A stretch of DNA of 64,000 nucleotides, from assembly GCF_000009765.2 (NCBI RefSeq), contig NC_003155.5:6200001-6264000 (forward strand). Reading direction: 5' to 3'. The position numbers and the translations under genes are program-made. This document shows positions 33,930 to 42,640 of this stretch, piece by piece. The notes below the pieces were generated by a model. The model saw only the letters and a list, made by a program, of their open reading frames with translations, was not told where the DNA came from and did no database searches. This DNA is from Streptomyces avermitilis MA-4680 = NBRC 14893. GTDB taxonomy: Bacteria; Actinomycetota; Actinomycetes; Streptomycetales; Streptomycetaceae. Position 1 is the stretch's first letter. The number at the start of each line of letters is the position of its first letter.

Positions 33930-35663
33930 GTGACCGACGTGACCGACGTGATGGCACTGATTCCCGCGCCCCGGCACGTGGGGGCGTGCGGCGAAGGCTT
34001 CTTCGAGTTGGGCCCGGACACCCGGCTGGCGGCGGGTGCCGGGACCGAACGGACCGCGCGATGGCTGCGCGGCACGATCGGGGCGGCCACCGGCTTCCCG
34101 CTCGCACCGGGCGACGGCGGGATCAGGCTGTCCGTCCACCCGACGGTGACCAGGGACCTCGGCGAGGAGGGCTACCGGCTCGCGGTCACGCCGGACGCGG
34201 TGCACCTGGTCGGCGGCGGCCCCGCCGGGCTCTTCTGGGGCGCCCAGACCCTGCGGCAGCTGCTCGGTCCCGGCGCCCACCGGCGGGCGCCGCTGCCCGG
34301 CGGGCAGTGGCGGCTGCCGCTGACGCACATTCAGGATTCGCCCCGGTTCCCCTGGCGCGGCGTCATGCTCGACGTCTCCCGGCACTTCATGCCCAAGGAC
34401 GGCGTCCTGCGCCACCTGGATCTGATGGCCGCCCACAAACTCAACGTCTTCCACTTCCACCTCACCGACGACCAGGGCTGGCGCATCGAGATCAAGCGGT
34501 ACCCGAAGCTCACGGAGGTCGGATCCTGGCGGGCGCGCACCAAATTCGGCCACCGCGCTTCACAACGGTGGGAGGAGAAGCCGCACGGCGGCTTCTACAC
34601 GCAGGACGACATCCGCGAGATCGTCGCCTACGCGGCCGAGCGGCACATCACCGTCGTCCCCGAGATCGATATCCCGGGCCACTCGCAGGCCGCCATCGCC
34701 GCGTATCCGGAACTCGGCAACTCCGACGTCATCGACACGACCTCCCTGACGGTCTGGGACGACTGGGGCGTCTCCAAAAACGTACTCGCCCCCACTGACA
34801 ACACCCTGCGCTTCTACGAGGGCGTGTTCGAGGAACTCCTGGAGCTGTTCCCGGCCGACGCCGCCGCGTTCTCGGCCTTCGTCCACATCGGCGGCGACGA
34901 GTGCGCCAAGGACCAGTGGAAGCAGTCGCCCGCCGTCCAGGCCCGCATCGAGGAGCTGGGGCTCACGGGCGAGGACGCGCTCCAGGCGTGGTTCGTCCGG
35001 CACTTCGGCACCTGGCTCGCCGCGCGCGGGCGCCGGCTCATCGGCTGGGACGAGATCCTGGAGGGCGGGAGCCGCGCCGCAGGGACACGTGCCGAAGCGA
35101 CACGCGCCGCAGGGACACGCGCGCCCGGAGGTGAGACGGCGGACATCGGCCTCCCGGAAGGGGCCGCCGTCTCCTCGTGGCGCGGCTACCAGGGCGGCAT
35201 CACGGCCGCCCGCGCGGGCCACGACGTCGTCATGTGCCCCGAACAGCAGGTCTACTTGGACCACCGCCAGGACGGCGGCGCGGACGAGCCGGTGCCCATC
35301 GGGTACGTGCGCACCCTGGAGGACGTCTACCGCTTCGAGCCCGTTCCGCCGCAGCTCACCGAGGACGAGGCGCGCCATGTGCTGGGCACCCAGGCCAATC
35401 TGTGGACCGAGGTGATGGAGGACCACGCACGCGTGGACTACCAGGCGTTCCCGCGGCTCGCGGCCTTCGCCGAGGTCGCCTGGAGCGCGCTGCCCGCCCC
35501 CGCCGAACGGGACTTCGCCGACTTCGAGCGGCGGATGACCGCCCACTACGGACGGCTCGACGCCCTGGGAGTGGCCTACCGCCCGCCCACGGGACCGCTG
35601 CCCTGGCAGCGGCGGCCGGGTGTGCTCGGACGCCCGATCGAGGGGCCGCCCCCGAACGCGTAG
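33930..35663 (+). CDS. Family-20 beta-N-acetylhexosaminidase, cytoplasmic
   Basis: 577 residues. GH20b N-terminal domain (to ~135), then a TIM barrel with MLDVSRHFMP, NVFHFHLTDDQGWRIEIK, EIDIPGHSQAAIAAYPEL and the catalytic pair Asp323-Glu324 in HIGGDECAKDQW (substrate-assisted catalysis). There is no signal peptide, so it should act inside the cell on oligosaccharide brought in by the linked transporter, releasing GlcNAc or GalNAc. An insertion of Arg/Ala/Thr repeats (~385-405, GTRAEATRAAGTRAPGG) is unusual. GTG 33930 has AAGGA upstream; the first codons repeat GTGACCGAC. Confidence 0.92.
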   Translation: MTDVTDVMALIPAPRHVGACGEGFFELGPDTRLAAGAGTERTARWLRGTIGAATGFPLAPGDGGIRLSVHPTVTRDLGEEGYRLAVTPDAVHLVGGGPAGLFWGAQTLRQLLGPGAHRRAPLPGGQWRLPLTHIQDSPRFPWRGVMLDVSRHFMPKDGVLRHLDLMAAHKLNVFHFHLTDDQGWRIEIKRYPKLTEVGSWRARTKFGHRASQRWEEKPHGGFYTQDDIREIVAYAAERHITVVPEIDIPGHSQAAIAAYPELGNSDVIDTTSLTVWDDWGVSKNVLAPTDNTLRFYEGVFEELLELFPADAAAFSAFVHIGGDECAKDQWKQSPAVQARIEELGLTGEDALQAWFVRHFGTWLAARGRRLIGWDEILEGGSRAAGTRAEATRAAGTRAPGGETADIGLPEGAAVSSWRGYQGGITAARAGHDVVMCPEQQVYLDHRQDGGADEPVPIGYVRTLEDVYRFEPVPPQLTEDEARHVLGTQANLWTEVMEDHARVDYQAFPRLAAFAEVAWSALPAPAERDFADFERRMTAHYGRLDALGVAYRPPTGPLPWQRRPGVLGRPIEGPPPNA

Positions 35664-35899
35664 GGGAACGTGTGAGGGAAAACCGCACAAGAGTCACTGA
35701 AGAGTGGCAATGCGCACCGACGGGTGATGCCGTGCCAAAACGGACCATCTCCCAGGTGACGGGGGCGAATGCCTCCTAGCGGACCCCCGCGTCGACAGTC
35801 GGGGAAGATGTGCCAGAGTTGCCACGTCCGCCCTGTCAGCACGTACCGTACGCGCAACACAGGTGGGACCAGGTGGGGCAGCGGGAAGGGGCAGCCGGT

Positions 35900-36793
35900 T
35901 TGACCACGCACGCACCGCAGGCGGCGCAGGCCGTGACGCTGCCCGGTTCACTGGACGAGGCCGTGGCGGCCCTGGCCGCCATGCCGACCGCCGTTCCGGT
36001 GGCGGGCGGCACCGACCTCATGGCCGCCGTCAACTCCGGGCAGCTGCGGCCCGCCGCCCTCGTCGGGCTCGGCCGCATCAACGAGATCCGCGGCTGGCAG
36101 TACCAGGACGGCCACGCCCTGCTCGGCGCGGGCCTCACCCACGCACGCATGGGACGCCCCGACTTCGCGGCCCTCATCCCCGCCCTCGCGGCGGCGGCCA
36201 GGGCCGCGGGCCCGCCGCAGATCCGCAACGCGGGCACCCTGGGCGGCAACATCGCGTCGGCCGCCCCCACGGGGGACGCGCTGCCCGTGCTGGCCGCCCT
36301 CGAAGCCACGCTGATCATCGCGGGCCCGGGCGGCGCCCGCCGCGAGATCCCGGTCTCGCACCTGCTCGCCGGCATGGAGATGCTCCGCGGCGGCGAACTC
36401 ATCGGCTACGTGCGCGTCCCGCTGCTGCACGCCCCGCAGGTCTTCCTGAAGGCGACCGGACGGACCGGGCCCGGGCGCGCCACCGCCTCGGTGGCGCTCG
36501 TCCTCGACCCCGCCCGGCGCGGGGTGCGCTGCGCGGTGGGGGCCATAGCGCCGATGCCGCTGCGCCCGCTGGAGGCCGAACAGTGGGTCGCCCAGCTGAT
36601 CGACTGGGACAACAGCCGCACGATCGTGCCGGAGGCCCTCACGGCCTTCGGGGACTACGTCGCCGCGGCCTGCATCCCGGATCCCGTACCGGCCGAGGAC
36701 GGCTCCGTGGAGCAGTTGCCGGCCGCCGTACTGCACCTGCGGCGCACCGTCGCCGCGCTGGCCCGACGAGCACTGGGGAGGGCACTGTCGTGA
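35900..36793 (+). CDS. Molybdenum hydroxylase FAD-binding subunit (CoxM/XdhB-like)
   Basis: About 297 residues. PCMH-type FAD domain: VPVAGGTDLMAAVNSG (FAD pyrophosphate loop), then the second loop RNAGTLGGNIASAAPTGDAL, and the CO-dehydrogenase flavoprotein C-terminal domain. It passes electrons from the iron-sulfur subunit to an acceptor. The start is uncertain: TTG 35900 gives TTHAPQAAQAVTLPG after a GGAAGGGG site, while GTG 35873 is also in frame. The stop overlaps the next start (GTGA). The 235 bases before it contain no recognised promoter. Confidence 0.85.
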   Translation: MTTHAPQAAQAVTLPGSLDEAVAALAAMPTAVPVAGGTDLMAAVNSGQLRPAALVGLGRINEIRGWQYQDGHALLGAGLTHARMGRPDFAALIPALAAAARAAGPPQIRNAGTLGGNIASAAPTGDALPVLAALEATLIIAGPGGARREIPVSHLLAGMEMLRGGELIGYVRVPLLHAPQVFLKATGRTGPGRATASVALVLDPARRGVRCAVGAIAPMPLRPLEAEQWVAQLIDWDNSRTIVPEALTAFGDYVAAACIPDPVPAEDGSVEQLPAAVLHLRRTVAALARRALGRALS

Positions 36794-38352
36794 CCGACGA
36801 CCAGCACGGAGAGGGCACCCCTCAGGGGCGCACCCACGGAGCCTGGGAGCGGCTGCCGCAAGGGGACTACGACGACGGGGCGACCACCTTCGTCCAGCTT
36901 CCCGAGGGCGGCATCGACGCACTCCTGGCGTCGGACACCCCGCTGGCCGCCCCCGGCCACGGCTACGTGCCCCCGCCGATCACGGCCGCGCCCGGCGCCG
37001 ACGCCGACCCGTCGGCCCCGGGAGCCTGGGGCGCGCCCGTCGAGGGCGTCCAGTGGCCCGACCCGGGGCCCGCGTCCCCGGACGTCGCCCAGGACGCCTT
37101 CATGTACAACCCCGGCGGCACCGGGCAGTGGGCCTTCGAGGAGTCGGCGCGGGGTGACGCCGCCTCCGGGCACGACGTGACCGGGCAGTGGTCGATCCCC
37201 GTGGCCGACGGTGATCTACCGGACGAATCGGGTGAGTTCAGCGCCTCGTCGCTGGTCGAGCAGTGGGGCGGCACCCCGCCCGCCACGCTCCCCGGCGGCG
37301 CGGCCGCGCCGTGGGCGACGGAGCCCGCCGGGCAGCTGTGGTCCCCGGAGTCGGAGGAAGCGGCGGGTCACCCGGGCCCGGAATTGCCCGCCGAAGCCCC
37401 TGTGGAGCCCTCCGGCGGGCCGTACACGGGTTTCGGGGCGGGAGCCGATCCCGGGGCGCCCGAGGCCGCCCAGGAGGCTCCTGAGCCCTCCGGCGCCCTC
37501 GATGCGACGGAGACCCACGAGACGGCTGGGGCGGCGGAGGCCGCGGACGCTCCCGACGCCGAGCCGGCCGCCGAGGAACCGCCCGTCGCCGGGGACCCGC
37601 AGGCCGCCGTCGAACCCCCGGCCGCGGAGCCGTCCGGTTCCGGCCCCGACCCGTCCGCGGCTTCGCAGGCGCAGGGCGCGTCCGCCGAGGAGACCGGCGC
37701 CGACGACCCCGCTTCCGCGCACCACCACGACGAACACCCCGTGGCCTCCTACGTCCTGCGTGTCAACGGCGCCGACCGGCCCGTCACCGACGCCTGGATC
37801 GGCGAGTCGCTGCTCTACGTGCTGCGCGAGCGGCTCGGTCTCGCGGGCGCCAAGGACGGCTGCTCGCAGGGCGAGTGCGGGGCCTGCAACGTCCAGGTCG
37901 ACGGGCGGCTCGTGGCGTCCTGCCTGGTGCCCGCCGTCACCGCCGCGGGCAGCGAGGTGCGCACCGTCGAGGGGCTCGCCGTCGACGGGCGGCCCTCGGA
38001 CGTGCAGCGGGCGCTCGCCAAGTGCGGCGCCGTGCAGTGCGGTTTCTGCGTACCCGGCATGGCGATGACCGTGCACGACCTCCTGGAGGGCAATCCCGCG
38101 CCCACCGAGCTGGAGGCCCGCCAGGCGCTGTGCGGCAACCTGTGCCGCTGCTCCGGCTACCGCGGGGTCCTGGACGCCGTGCGCGAGGTCGTCGCCGAAC
38201 GTGAGGCGCACACCGAGGCCGAGTCGGCGCAGGACGCCGACGAGGCCCGTATCCCGCACCAGGCGGGCCCCGGAGCGGGCGGCGTCAACCCCTCGGCGTT
38301 CGACCCCCCGGACGCGCACCACCGGTACGGCCAGGACGGAGGCCAGGCGTGA
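36790..38352 (+). CDS. Molybdenum hydroxylase 2Fe-2S subunit with a ~315-residue low-complexity N-terminal extension
   Basis: 520 residues; the usual length is ~160-200. The domain proper starts near residue 317 (HPVASYVLRVNGADRPV). It carries the plant-ferredoxin-type cluster Cys358, Cys363, Cys366, Cys378 and the second cluster Cys417-x2-Cys420 and Cys452-x-Cys454. The preceding 315 residues are acidic, Pro/Ala/Glu/Gly-rich, with WERLPQGDYDDGATTFVQLP and two similar GTGQWAF/VTGQWSIP pieces, and no recognised fold. GTG 36790 is fixed by overlap with the upstream stop, so the extension is genuine unless an internal start is used. Overlaps the Mo subunit gene (GTGA). Confidence 0.88.
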   Translation: MTDDQHGEGTPQGRTHGAWERLPQGDYDDGATTFVQLPEGGIDALLASDTPLAAPGHGYVPPPITAAPGADADPSAPGAWGAPVEGVQWPDPGPASPDVAQDAFMYNPGGTGQWAFEESARGDAASGHDVTGQWSIPVADGDLPDESGEFSASSLVEQWGGTPPATLPGGAAAPWATEPAGQLWSPESEEAAGHPGPELPAEAPVEPSGGPYTGFGAGADPGAPEAAQEAPEPSGALDATETHETAGAAEAADAPDAEPAAEEPPVAGDPQAAVEPPAAEPSGSGPDPSAASQAQGASAEETGADDPASAHHHDEHPVASYVLRVNGADRPVTDAWIGESLLYVLRERLGLAGAKDGCSQGECGACNVQVDGRLVASCLVPAVTAAGSEVRTVEGLAVDGRPSDVQRALAKCGAVQCGFCVPGMAMTVHDLLEGNPAPTELEARQALCGNLCRCSGYRGVLDAVREVVAEREAHTEAESAQDADEARIPHQAGPGAGGVNPSAFDPPDAHHRYGQDGGQA

Positions 38353-40655
38353 GCAACGAAGCCGCCACCGCGACCACGGCGGCCGCCGCGGCCGCCCCCG
38401 AACCGCTGCCGCACGGCCTCGGCGTCTCCCTGCCGTCCGCCGACGCCCGCGCCAAGACGGAGGGCACCTTCCCGTACGCGGCCGACCTGTGGGCCGAGGG
38501 CCTGCTGTGGGCCGCCGTACTGCGCTCCCCGCACCCGCACGCCCGCATCCTCTCCATCGACACCACCCACGCGCGCGAGATGCCCGGTGTTCGGGCCGTC
38601 GTCACCCACGAGGACGTGCCGGGCCAGGTGCCGCACGGCCGCGGCACAGCCGACCGCCCGGTGTTCGCCTCCGAGGTCGTACGCCACCACGGAGAGCCCC
38701 TCGCGGCCGTCGCCGCCGACCACCCGGACACCGCGCGCATGGCCGCGGCCGCCGTCATCGTCGAGTACGAGGTGCTCGACCCGGTGACCGACCCGGAACA
38801 GGCCTTCGAGGCCGAACCCCTGCACCCCGACGGCAACCTGATCCGGCACATCCCGCTGCGGCACGGCGACCCGGACGCGGCCGGCGAGGTCGTGGTCGAG
38901 GGCCTGTACCGCATCGGCCGCCAGGACCCCGCCCCGATCGGCGCGGAGGCCGGTCTCGCCGTGCCCCGCCCCGACGGCGGGGTCGAGCTGTACGTGGCCT
39001 CCACCGACCCGCACGCCGACCGCGACTCGGCCGCCGCCTGCTACGGCCTCGAACCCGACCGCGTGAAGGTCGTCGTCACCGGAGTGCCCGGTGCCACCGC
39101 CGACCGCGAGGACCAGGGCTTCCAGATCCCGCTCGGGCTGCTGGCCCTGAAGACGGGCTGCCCGGTCAAACTCACCGCAACGCGCGAAGAGTCCTTCCTG
39201 GGGCACGTCCACCGGCACCCCACCCTGTTGCGCTACCGCCACCACGCGGACGCCGACGGCAGGCTGGTGAAGGTCGAGGCGCAGATCCTGCTGGACGCGG
39301 GCGCGTACGCGGACACCTCCGCGGAGGCGCTGGCGGCGGCCGTCTCCTTCGCCTGCGGCCCGTACGTCGTCCCCCACGCGTTCATCGAGGGCTGGGCGGT
39401 ACGCACGAACAACCCGCCCTCCGGGCACGTACGCGGCGAGGGCGCCATGCAGGTGTGCGCCGCGTACGAGGCGCAGATGGACAAGCTCGCCAAGAAGCTC
39501 GGCATCGACCCGGCGGAACTGCGGATGCGCAACGTGATGGCCACCGGGGACGTCCTCCCGACGGGCCAGACGGTGACGTGCCCGGCCCCGGTCGCCGAAC
39601 TGCTCCAGGCCGTGAGGGACTTCCCCCTGCCCGCGCTCCCCAAGGACACGCCCGAGGAGGAGTGGCTGCTCCCGGGCGGCCCCGAGGGCGCGGGCGAACC
39701 CGGCGCCGTACGCCGTGGCGTGGGCTACGGGCTCGGCATGGTGCACATGCTCGGCGCCGAGGGCGCGGACGAGGTATCCACGGCGACGGTGAAGGTGCAC
39801 GACGGCGTCGCCACCGTCCTGTGCGCGGCGGTGGAGACGGGCCAGGGCTTCACGACCCTCGCCCGGCAGATCGTCCAGGAGACGCTGGGCATCGACGAGG
39901 TGCACGTGGCGCCGGTCGACACGGACCAGCCGCCGGCCGGCGCGGGCTGCCGGGGCCGCCACACCTGGGTGTCGGGCGGAGCCGTGGAACGCGCCGCGAA
40001 GATGGTGCGCACCCAGCTGCTCCAGCCCCTGGCGCACAAGTTCGGCATGTCCACGGAGCTGCTGCAGATCACGGACGGCAAGATCACGTCGTACGACGGG
40101 GTGCTGTCGACGACCGTCACGGAGGCGCTGGACGGCAAGGAGCTCTGGGCCACCGCCCAGTGCCGGCCGCATCCGACCGAGCCGCTGGACGCGGTCGGCC
40201 AGGGCGACGCCTTCGTGGGCCTCGCGTTCTGCGCGATCCGCGCGGTGGTGGACGTCGACATCGAACTGGGCTCCGTACGGGTCGTGGAACTCGCCCTCGC
40301 CCAGGACGTGGGCCGGGTGCTCAACCCCGCGCAGCTCGCCGCGCGCATCGAGGCGGGCGTCACCCAGGGCGTCGGCATCGCGTTGACGGAAAACCTGCGC
40401 ACCGCGCGCGGGCTGGTGCGCCACCCCGACCTCACCGGGTACGCGCTGCCGACCTCGCTGGACGCGCCCGACATCCGCATCGTCAAGCTCGTCGAGGAAC
40501 GGGACGTCGTCGCCCCCTTCGGCGCGAAGGCGGCCAGCGCGGTGCCGGTGGTGACGTCACCGGCGGCGGTCGCCGCGGCGGTACGGGCGGCGACCGGCCG
40601 GCCGGTGAACCGTCTGCCGATCCGCCCGCAGGCGGCGGTGGTGACGGCGCCATGA
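38349..40655 (+). CDS. Molybdenum hydroxylase Mo-cofactor subunit, catalytic Glu apparently missing
   Basis: 768 residues, xanthine-dehydrogenase/CoxL large subunit. Hammerhead domain at ~20-135 (DARAKTEGTFPYAADLWAEG), then Mo-binding domains with DQGFQIPLGLLALKTG, SGHVRGEGAMQVCAAYEAQM and CRGRHTWVSGGAVERAAK. In active hydroxylases the segment near the end reads like GAKGVGEPP with the base-catalyst Glu; here residues 725-733 are GAKAASAVP, placing Ala731 at that position. Either the chemistry differs or the alignment shifts locally. The substrate is unknown. It is the third gene of a coupled operon. Confidence 0.87.
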   Translation: MSNEAATATTAAAAAAPEPLPHGLGVSLPSADARAKTEGTFPYAADLWAEGLLWAAVLRSPHPHARILSIDTTHAREMPGVRAVVTHEDVPGQVPHGRGTADRPVFASEVVRHHGEPLAAVAADHPDTARMAAAAVIVEYEVLDPVTDPEQAFEAEPLHPDGNLIRHIPLRHGDPDAAGEVVVEGLYRIGRQDPAPIGAEAGLAVPRPDGGVELYVASTDPHADRDSAAACYGLEPDRVKVVVTGVPGATADREDQGFQIPLGLLALKTGCPVKLTATREESFLGHVHRHPTLLRYRHHADADGRLVKVEAQILLDAGAYADTSAEALAAAVSFACGPYVVPHAFIEGWAVRTNNPPSGHVRGEGAMQVCAAYEAQMDKLAKKLGIDPAELRMRNVMATGDVLPTGQTVTCPAPVAELLQAVRDFPLPALPKDTPEEEWLLPGGPEGAGEPGAVRRGVGYGLGMVHMLGAEGADEVSTATVKVHDGVATVLCAAVETGQGFTTLARQIVQETLGIDEVHVAPVDTDQPPAGAGCRGRHTWVSGGAVERAAKMVRTQLLQPLAHKFGMSTELLQITDGKITSYDGVLSTTVTEALDGKELWATAQCRPHPTEPLDAVGQGDAFVGLAFCAIRAVVDVDIELGSVRVVELALAQDVGRVLNPAQLAARIEAGVTQGVGIALTENLRTARGLVRHPDLTGYALPTSLDAPDIRIVKLVEERDVVAPFGAKAASAVPVVTSPAAVAAAVRAATGRPVNRLPIRPQAAVVTAP

Positions 40656-40798
40656 CGCGGCCGCAGCCGCCCGGCGTGCGGGAAACGGAGCCTCCGCGCT
40701 ACGAACCCGCGCCCGCCGTCGGGAAGCTGCTGCTGGTGGTGCTGCTCTTCGTGCTGGCGGCGGTGGTCGTGGTGCTGGGCGGCGTGTACCTCACGTGA
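40652..40798 (+). CDS. Small (48-residue) single-pass membrane protein at the end of the Mo-hydroxylase operon
   Basis: The ATG at 40652 overlaps the Mo-subunit stop (ATGA). The product has a soluble Pro-rich N-terminus (TRPQPPGVRETEPPRYEP) and one strong helix (VGKLLLVVLLFVLAAVVVVL) ending GGVYLT. Coupling and composition support a real gene; it could anchor or assemble the enzyme at the membrane. No family recognised. Confidence 0.7.
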   Translation: MTRPQPPGVRETEPPRYEPAPAVGKLLLVVLLFVLAAVVVVLGGVYLT

Positions 40799-40840
40799 TG
40801 CCCTGATGCCCTGATGCCCTGATGCCCTGATGGCATCAGG
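40796..40840 (+). repeat. 8-bp tandem repeat and hairpin at the operon end
   Basis: TGATGCCC is repeated four times (40796-40827) starting at the stop codon, then TGATGGCATCAGG. CCTGATGCC (40818-40826) pairs with GGCATCAGG (40832-40840), making a possible weak terminator. Confidence 0.75.
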
Positions 40841-40992
40841 CGCGCCCGGATCGGGCTGTGGCTGGACCAGAAACCGGGGCGGGGCCTGGGTTTTCGGGCG
40901 TTGTCAGTGGGGCGGCGTATCGTTCTTCGCGATGGGGGACGGCCGTGGGGGCAAGGCCTTTCCGCTCTGGGGACGAGGCACGCGGGGGAACG

Positions 40993-42183
40993 ATGAGCAC
41001 GACTGAAGCGGGTGGCGTGATCACGCTGACCGAGGCGGATCTGGACCCGTACGTCACGCACGCGCGGACGCGGCAGTGGCTCACGGGACCCGGGCTGCCG
41101 GCCGACAGCGCGCTGCTGGGATTCGACGCCCTGCGCGAGGCGACGACGCCGCCGCGGCCCGGGCTGCGCCGCGTGGCGGACCTGGTGGACGACGCGGAGA
41201 AGCTCGCCGGGGAGCTGCGGGACCAACTGGTCATAGGGGCGCTGCGGACCTTCGACCGGGACCTGGAGTCGGTCGTGCTCGACGGCGCGACGGGCGCGGT
41301 CTCGACGACGTACTTCCACGGGAGCGCGAGTCTGATGGACCGCTCCCCGCTGGCCCCCTCCCTGGAGGCGCTGGTGCGGTTCGCGGCGGCCACGGAGGAA
41401 CTGGCGGGCTCCCGCGGGCAGTTCGCCGCGTACGAGGGGCGCCATGGCCCGAAGGCGGTGGCGGCGGCGTCGGAGCAGCTGTCGGCGGTCTTCACCTCGA
41501 CGGCGGGCGACGACGTGGCGCCGTACTGGCGGATGGCGGCCCTGATCCGCCCCCTCGCCCGGATCGCCGGCCCCGGCGCGGGCCTCGCCCTCGACCTGCC
41601 GCCGCGCCTGCTGGACGAGGAGTTCGGTGCCTTCGGGATCGTGCGCTTCGAGGACGTCGACTTCCCGGCCGCGCTCACGCACGAGCCGACCCGGCGCTTC
41701 CTGCGCGAGGTGGGCCTGCCGGAGAACGGCTACTGGTTCGAAGTCGACACGGACGTACCGCTGCCGACGCTGGCCGAGCACTACGCGGACGAGCTCTCCG
41801 GCGCCTTCACGGACGGCGAGCTCCCCGCCGGGGCGGACCACCTGATACGCCTCGGCCACCTCCTGGAGGACACGAGCCTGGTCGTCGACGGCGCCACGGG
41901 AGCGGTCCTGTGCTGGAGCGAGCCCGACGGCATGCTGCGCCCGCTCAACACCGACATCTCCACGCTCGCGTTCACGGCGTGGCTGCTGCACCGCGAGAAG
42001 GCGCTCGACGCGGACCACGACCTGACGGGGTCCTACGAGCAGCTGGCGGCCACGATGGCCCAGACCCTGGCCCTGGTCGACCCCATGGCCTGCGACCCCA
42101 CCCCGGTGACCCCGCAGGACGACGGCCTGCGCTACTGGCCGGACGCGTTCGAGGACCAGGCGGGCGGCGGGCTCTACGCCTAG
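40993..42183 (+). CDS. SUKH-4-like immunity protein, apparent tandem two-domain form
   Basis: 396 residues, soluble, acidic. Two halves share a pattern: LVIGALRTFDRDLESVVLDG ATGAVSTTYF (around 75-110) and LIRLGHLLEDTSLVVDG ATGAVLCWSE (around 285-318), the latter followed by STLAFTAWLLHREK. SUKH proteins are antidotes to polymorphic toxins, but many are orphans. No toxin gene is beside it. ATG 40993 with GGGGGA upstream. The family call is from motif memory. Confidence 0.65.
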   Translation: MSTTEAGGVITLTEADLDPYVTHARTRQWLTGPGLPADSALLGFDALREATTPPRPGLRRVADLVDDAEKLAGELRDQLVIGALRTFDRDLESVVLDGATGAVSTTYFHGSASLMDRSPLAPSLEALVRFAAATEELAGSRGQFAAYEGRHGPKAVAAASEQLSAVFTSTAGDDVAPYWRMAALIRPLARIAGPGAGLALDLPPRLLDEEFGAFGIVRFEDVDFPAALTHEPTRRFLREVGLPENGYWFEVDTDVPLPTLAEHYADELSGAFTDGELPAGADHLIRLGHLLEDTSLVVDGATGAVLCWSEPDGMLRPLNTDISTLAFTAWLLHREKALDADHDLTGSYEQLAATMAQTLALVDPMACDPTPVTPQDDGLRYWPDAFEDQAGGGLYA

Positions 42184-42263
42184 GCCCGTTCCGCCGGCGG
42201 GTCAGAGGCCCGATACGACATCGGGCCGACCACCCGCCAGTGGTCGGCCGCGACGCGGTAGGG

Positions 42264-42335
42264 AGGCCGTGGCGGGAATTGAACCCACGTACCTCGCTTT
42301 GCAGGCGAGTCCCTAAGCCACTCGGGCACACGGCC
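42264..42335 (-). tRNA. tRNA-Cys (anticodon GCA)
   Basis: Cloverleaf on the minus strand: acceptor GGCCGTG / CACGGCC, anticodon stem CTCGC-CTGCAAA-GCGAG with GCA, T-arm GTGGGTTCAATTCCCGC, discriminator U. CCA not encoded. Confidence 0.95.
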
Positions 42336-42444
42336 GTTCTCAGGTGCGGCACGGCTCACTCGTTCCGAACCTGATGGGTCGACCGTAGGGCGGGCGGGCC
42401 GTGGGGCTCAAGAGGCGCGGGGGCCCTGCAACAGGACTGCCATA

Positions 42445-42533
42445 CGCCGTTCATGAACGACGGTCGTGCGCCGTTCATGAAGCGACGGTCGTACGGCGTT
42501 CGTGAGGCGACGGCCGTGCGGCGTTCGTCTAGG
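42445..42533 (+). repeat. 24-25 bp imperfect tandem repeat, ~3.5 copies
   Basis: Units begin at 42445, 42469, 42494 and 42519 (CGCCGTTCATGAACGACGGT type), each with inner dyads. Non-coding, between tRNA-Cys and the MFS gene; no gene is supported in 42336-42640. Confidence 0.8.
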
Positions 42534-42640
42534 GGTGGATTCGCGGCCTTTGCTGAGCGATGGTCGTACGACCAAGGTCCTAGCCGGTCACCATCTCCCG
42601 ACAGGGGTCAATCGGGTCTACGGCCCTTACTCTGACCTGC

